Position numbers and translations under genes: made by a program | Assembly: GCA_030538175.1 (NCBI GenBank) | Contig: JAUNUL010000091.1 | Location: forward strand, 1-9,534 | Length of the DNA: 9,534 nucleotides | Source: Propionibacteriaceae bacterium | GTDB taxonomy: Bacteria > Actinomycetota > Actinomycetes > Propionibacteriales > Propionibacteriaceae | Reading direction: 5' to 3' | Shown: piece by piece, positions 7,481 through 9,534 of the stretch | How the letters are laid out: every line of letters begins with the position of its first letter | Numbering within the stretch: the stretch's first letter is position 1 | Notes under the pieces: model-generated | Database searches by the model: none | The model's input: the letters and a program-made list of their open reading frames with translations, nothing else | Told to the model about the DNA's origin: nothing

Positions 7481-8574
7481 GTTCCACCGGGGACCACCTG
7501 ATCGAGGTCACCGACCTCAAGGTGCACTATCCGATCCGCAAGGGGCTGCTCTTCGACCGGACCGTCGGCCATGTCAAGGCGGTCGACGGGGTCAGTTTGG
7601 CCGTGCGCCGCGGCGAGACCTATGGGCTGGTCGGGGAGTCCGGGTGTGGCAAGTCCACCCTCGGGCGGGCCCTGCTCCGGCTCGAAGAGACCGCCGGCGG
7701 CCGGATCGTCTTCGACGGTGCGGACATCACCGACCTGAAGGGTGAGCAGCTTCGGCGCACCCGGAGGCGCATGCAGATGGTGTTCCAGGACCCGATGGCC
7801 AGCCTCGACCCGCGGCAGTCCATCCAGTCGCTGCTGACCGAGCCGCTCACTGTCCACGGGCTGTCGGAGGTCGACCGGGAGGAGTTCGGCAAGAACTCAT
7901 CGAAGACCTATCTGGCGAAGGCCGTCAGCATGCTCGAGATGGTCGGCATGCCACGGTCGGCGCTGGAGAAATATCCGCACGAGTTCTCCGGTGGCCAGCG
8001 CCAGCGCATCGGCATCGCCCGCGCGGTGATCCTGAACCCGGACCTGGTGATCGCCGACGAGCCGGTGTCGGCGCTCGATGTGTCGGTCCAAGCCCAGGTC
8101 ATCAACCTGCTTGAGCGTTTGCAGGACACCTTCGGCCTCACGTATGTCGTCGTGGCCCACGACCTGGCCGTCGTCCGCCACATCTCCGACACGATCGGCG
8201 TCATGTATCTCGGCACCCTCGTCGAGGAGGCCTCCGCCGACGACCTGTACGCCGAGCCGATGCACCCATACACGATCGCGCTGCTGTCGGCGATCCCAGT
8301 GCCTGACCCGGATGTCGAGGATTCCCGTGAACGGATCCTGCTTTCCGGTGATCTGCCCAGCCCGGCGAACCCGCCCTCAGGTTGCCGATTCCACACCCGC
8401 TGTCCGTGGAAGCAGGAGACGAAGTGCGACAGCGAGGTCCCGGAACTGCGCGAGATCAAGCCCGGCCACAAGGTCGCTTGCCACTTCGCGGAGTCGATCC
8501 TGGCCGGACGCGTCAAGCCCGACGAGGATGCTGTCCTGGAGCCGCGGATCGAGGACGCCAGCCCGACGCAGTGA
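7477..8574 (+). CDS. dppF: Dipeptide ABC transporter, ATP-binding protein DppF
   Basis: Second ATPase of the importer, 365 residues, expected to pair with DppD. Motifs: Walker A GESGCGKS (53-60), Q-loop [10 protein letters not shown] (Gln104), ABC signature FSGGQRQR (170-177), Walker B LVIADEP (190-196) and H-loop His228. The C-terminal extension again carries four cysteines, Cys303, Cys309, Cys317 and Cys335 (spacing 5, 7 and 17), matching the iron-sulfur pattern described for DppD. About 30 residues after the last cysteine form an acidic tail ([19 protein letters not shown]), not part of the ABC domain. An insertion-like segment [16 protein letters not shown] (135-150) lies in the helical subdomain; such length variation is common in this family. 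It overlaps dppD by 4 nt and is the last gene of the operon. DppF rather than DppD is chosen from gene order and the [15 protein letters not shown] sequence style. Confidence 0.93.
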   Translation: MSSTGDHLIEVTDLKVHYPIRKGLLFDRTVGHVKAVDGVSLAVRRGETYGLVGESGCGKSTLGRALLRLEETAGGRIVFDGADITDLKGEQLRRTRRRMQMVFQDPMASLDPRQSIQSLLTEPLTVHGLSEVDREEFGKNSSKTYLAKAVSMLEMVGMPRSALEKYPHEFSGGQRQRIGIARAVILNPDLVIADEPVSALDVSVQAQVINLLERLQDTFGLTYVVVAHDLAVVRHISDTIGVMYLGTLVEEASADDLYAEPMHPYTIALLSAIPVPDPDVEDSRERILLSGDLPSPANPPSGCRFHTRCPWKQETKCDSEVPELREIKPGHKVACHFAESILAGRVKPDEDAVLEPRIEDASPTQ

Positions 8575-8581
8575 TCGACCC

Positions 8582-8614
8582 GGGCAGGGCTGGGTGGACG
8601 CGGGTATCCTGCCC
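8582..8614 (+). repeat. Inverted repeat between dppF and proA overlapping the proA -10 box
   Basis: GGGCAGG (8582-8588) and CCTGCCC (8608-8614) are perfect complements separated by 19 nt, with a possible further G-U pair inside. As RNA this would be a modest hairpin without a T-run, so at best a weak stop for the dpp transcript. As DNA the right arm overlaps the candidate -10 box of proA (8605-8610), so it could also be a regulator site. Function unknown. Confidence 0.4.
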
Positions 8615-8617
8615 CCA
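8605..8617 (+). promoter_or_regulatory. Candidate -10 box and leaderless start of proA
   Basis: TATCCT (8605-8610), preceded by GGG, fits the TANNNT -10 pattern and ends six bases before the proA ATG at 8617, so transcription would be expected to begin at or next to the A of the ATG. No Shine-Dalgarno sequence lies in the usual window (the bases there are GTATCCTGCCCCC). Leaderless mRNAs are common in actinobacteria. No good -35 is visible. Confidence 0.5.
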
Positions 8618-9534
8618 TGCTCTTCGCCGATCAGGGCCCGCTGGCCCGCGCTGCCGCACGCACCCTCGCCACGGTCTCCCGGGAGGCCAAGGACACTGCA
8701 CTGCAGGCCATGGCCGACGCGCTGGACAGTGCCCGCGAACCAGTGTTGGCGGCGAATGCCGAGGACGTGCAGCGCGCTGAGGACAGTGGCACCTCCGCCG
8801 CATTGGTCGACCGGCTGCGGCTGACCGATGCGCGCATCGACGGGATGGTCAGCGGTCTGCGCCAGTTGGCGGCCCTGCCGGACCCTGTGGGCGATGTGAT
8901 CCGGGGTTGGACCAATGCGAATGGCGTTGAAGTACGCCAGGTCCGCGTCCCGCTCGGTGTTGTCGCCATCATCTATGAGGCGCGCCCCAATGTGACTGCC
9001 GATGCGGCCGGCATCAGCCTGAAGGCGGGCAATGCGGTGCTGCTGCGCGGCTCGTCCTCGGCAGCCTGCTCGAACGCCGCGATCGTCGACGCGCTGCGCG
9101 CTGGGCTGGAGAAGGCCGGACTGCCGATCGATGCCGTCCAGCTGGTGGAGGGTGGCCGCGAGGTCACCACCGAGCTGATGGCCGCCCGTGGCGTCGTGGA
9201 TGTGCTCATCCCGCGTGGCGGCGCCGGGTTGATCAATGCCGTCGTCGAGGGCGCCAAGGTGCCCGTGATCGAGACAGGCACCGGCAACTGCCACCTGTTC
9301 GTCGATGCAACAGCCGACCAGGACATGGCCTTGGAGATCCTCGTCAACGCCAAGGTCCAGCGCCCCTCGGTCTGCAACGCCGCGGAAACGCTGCTGGTGC
9401 ACCGCGATATCGCCGAGGAGTTCATCCCCAAGGCACTCTCGGCGATGGCTGAGCACGGGGTGACGGTCCACGCCGAACCGAAGTTCGCCGCCGTCGCCGG
9501 GTCCGGTGTGGTGCCGGCCGAGGAGGGTGACTTC
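8617..9534 (+). CDS. proA: Gamma-glutamyl phosphate reductase ProA, N-terminal 306 residues, cut by window edge
   Basis: Second step of proline synthesis from glutamate: NADPH-dependent reduction of gamma-glutamyl phosphate to glutamate semialdehyde, in the cytoplasm. The frame is open from ATG 8617 through the last base of the window; family proteins are about 415 residues, so roughly a quarter is missing. Family marks are [20 protein letters not shown] (109-128, the conserved YExRPNVT block at 120), [12 protein letters not shown] in the nucleotide-binding region, IPRGGAGLI (198-206), ETGTGNCH (219-226) and [13 protein letters not shown] with the presumed catalytic Cys253. All key residues visible in this part are present. 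It lies 42 nt after dppF on the same strand but probably has its own start of transcription. No proB (glutamate 5-kinase) is next to it on the upstream side, the more usual arrangement being proB-proA. Confidence 0.95.
   Translation, partial: MLFADQGPLARAAARTLATVSREAKDTALQAMADALDSAREPVLAANAEDVQRAEDSGTSAALVDRLRLTDARIDGMVSGLRQLAALPDPVGDVIRGWTNANGVEVRQVRVPLGVVAIIYEARPNVTADAAGISLKAGNAVLLRGSSSAACSNAAIVDALRAGLEKAGLPIDAVQLVEGGREVTTELMAARGVVDVLIPRGGAGLINAVVEGAKVPVIETGTGNCHLFVDATADQDMALEILVNAKVQRPSVCNAAETLLVHRDIAEEFIPKALSAMAEHGVTVHAEPKFAAVAGSGVVPAEEGDF

Noticed and set aside
8377..9471. A 364-codon open frame on the minus strand
   Set aside because: Antisense to the end of dppF and to proA, both of which have catalytic motifs; no family recognised in the antisense product.
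1..9534. CRISPR array, insertion sequence, prophage gene, riboswitch, tRNA or rRNA
   Set aside because: No regularly spaced repeats, transposase motifs, terminal inverted repeats or RNA-gene signatures were found; almost all bases are accounted for by ordinary transport and metabolic genes.

Overview
The window looks like chromosomal DNA from a high-GC, Gram-positive (actinobacterial) organism. The support is a strongly GC-biased third codon position, a lipobox-type solute-binding protein, a very large 'GDH-180' type NAD-glutamate dehydrogenase of the kind found in Mycobacterium and Streptomyces, and an apparently leaderless proA. The overall look would suit a Propionibacteriaceae-like actinobacterium, but I cannot name the genus from sequence alone.

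Layout. (1) Positions 1-2433, minus strand: the N-terminal half of the large NAD-dependent glutamate dehydrogenase, running off the left edge. Its reading frame is broken near 452-462, where about 13 nt appear to be missing from a conserved segment. (2) Positions 2434-2640: a divergent intergenic region that must carry the promoters for both the gdh gene (leftwards) and the dpp operon (rightwards). It contains two short near-direct repeats that could be operators. (3) Positions 2641-8574, plus strand: a complete five-gene peptide ABC importer operon, dppA-dppB-dppC-dppD-dppF. The last four genes are translationally packed (ATGA overlaps at B/C and D/F, a 1-nt gap at C/D). Only dppA is set apart, by 91 nt holding a large, nearly perfect RNA hairpin. 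(4) Positions 8617-9534, plus strand: the first 306 codons of proA (gamma-glutamyl phosphate reductase), cut by the right edge. A TANNNT -10 box lies so close upstream that the transcript probably starts at or beside the ATG.

How the parts fit. DppA is a lipoprotein that captures peptides outside the membrane. DppB and DppC form the channel, and DppD and DppF are the paired ATPases, each with the C-terminal four-cysteine extension that binds an iron-sulfur cluster in a characterised DppD. Imported peptides yield amino acids. Glutamate can be deaminated by the flanking NAD-glutamate dehydrogenase to 2-oxoglutarate or, through ProB/ProA, turned into proline. That metabolic link is an inference from proximity.

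I see no mobile element, CRISPR array, tRNA/rRNA, phage gene or obviously novel system. The points most worth a second look are the broken gdh frame, the dppA-dppB intercistronic hairpin, the architecture of the proA start and the repeats in the divergent promoter region.
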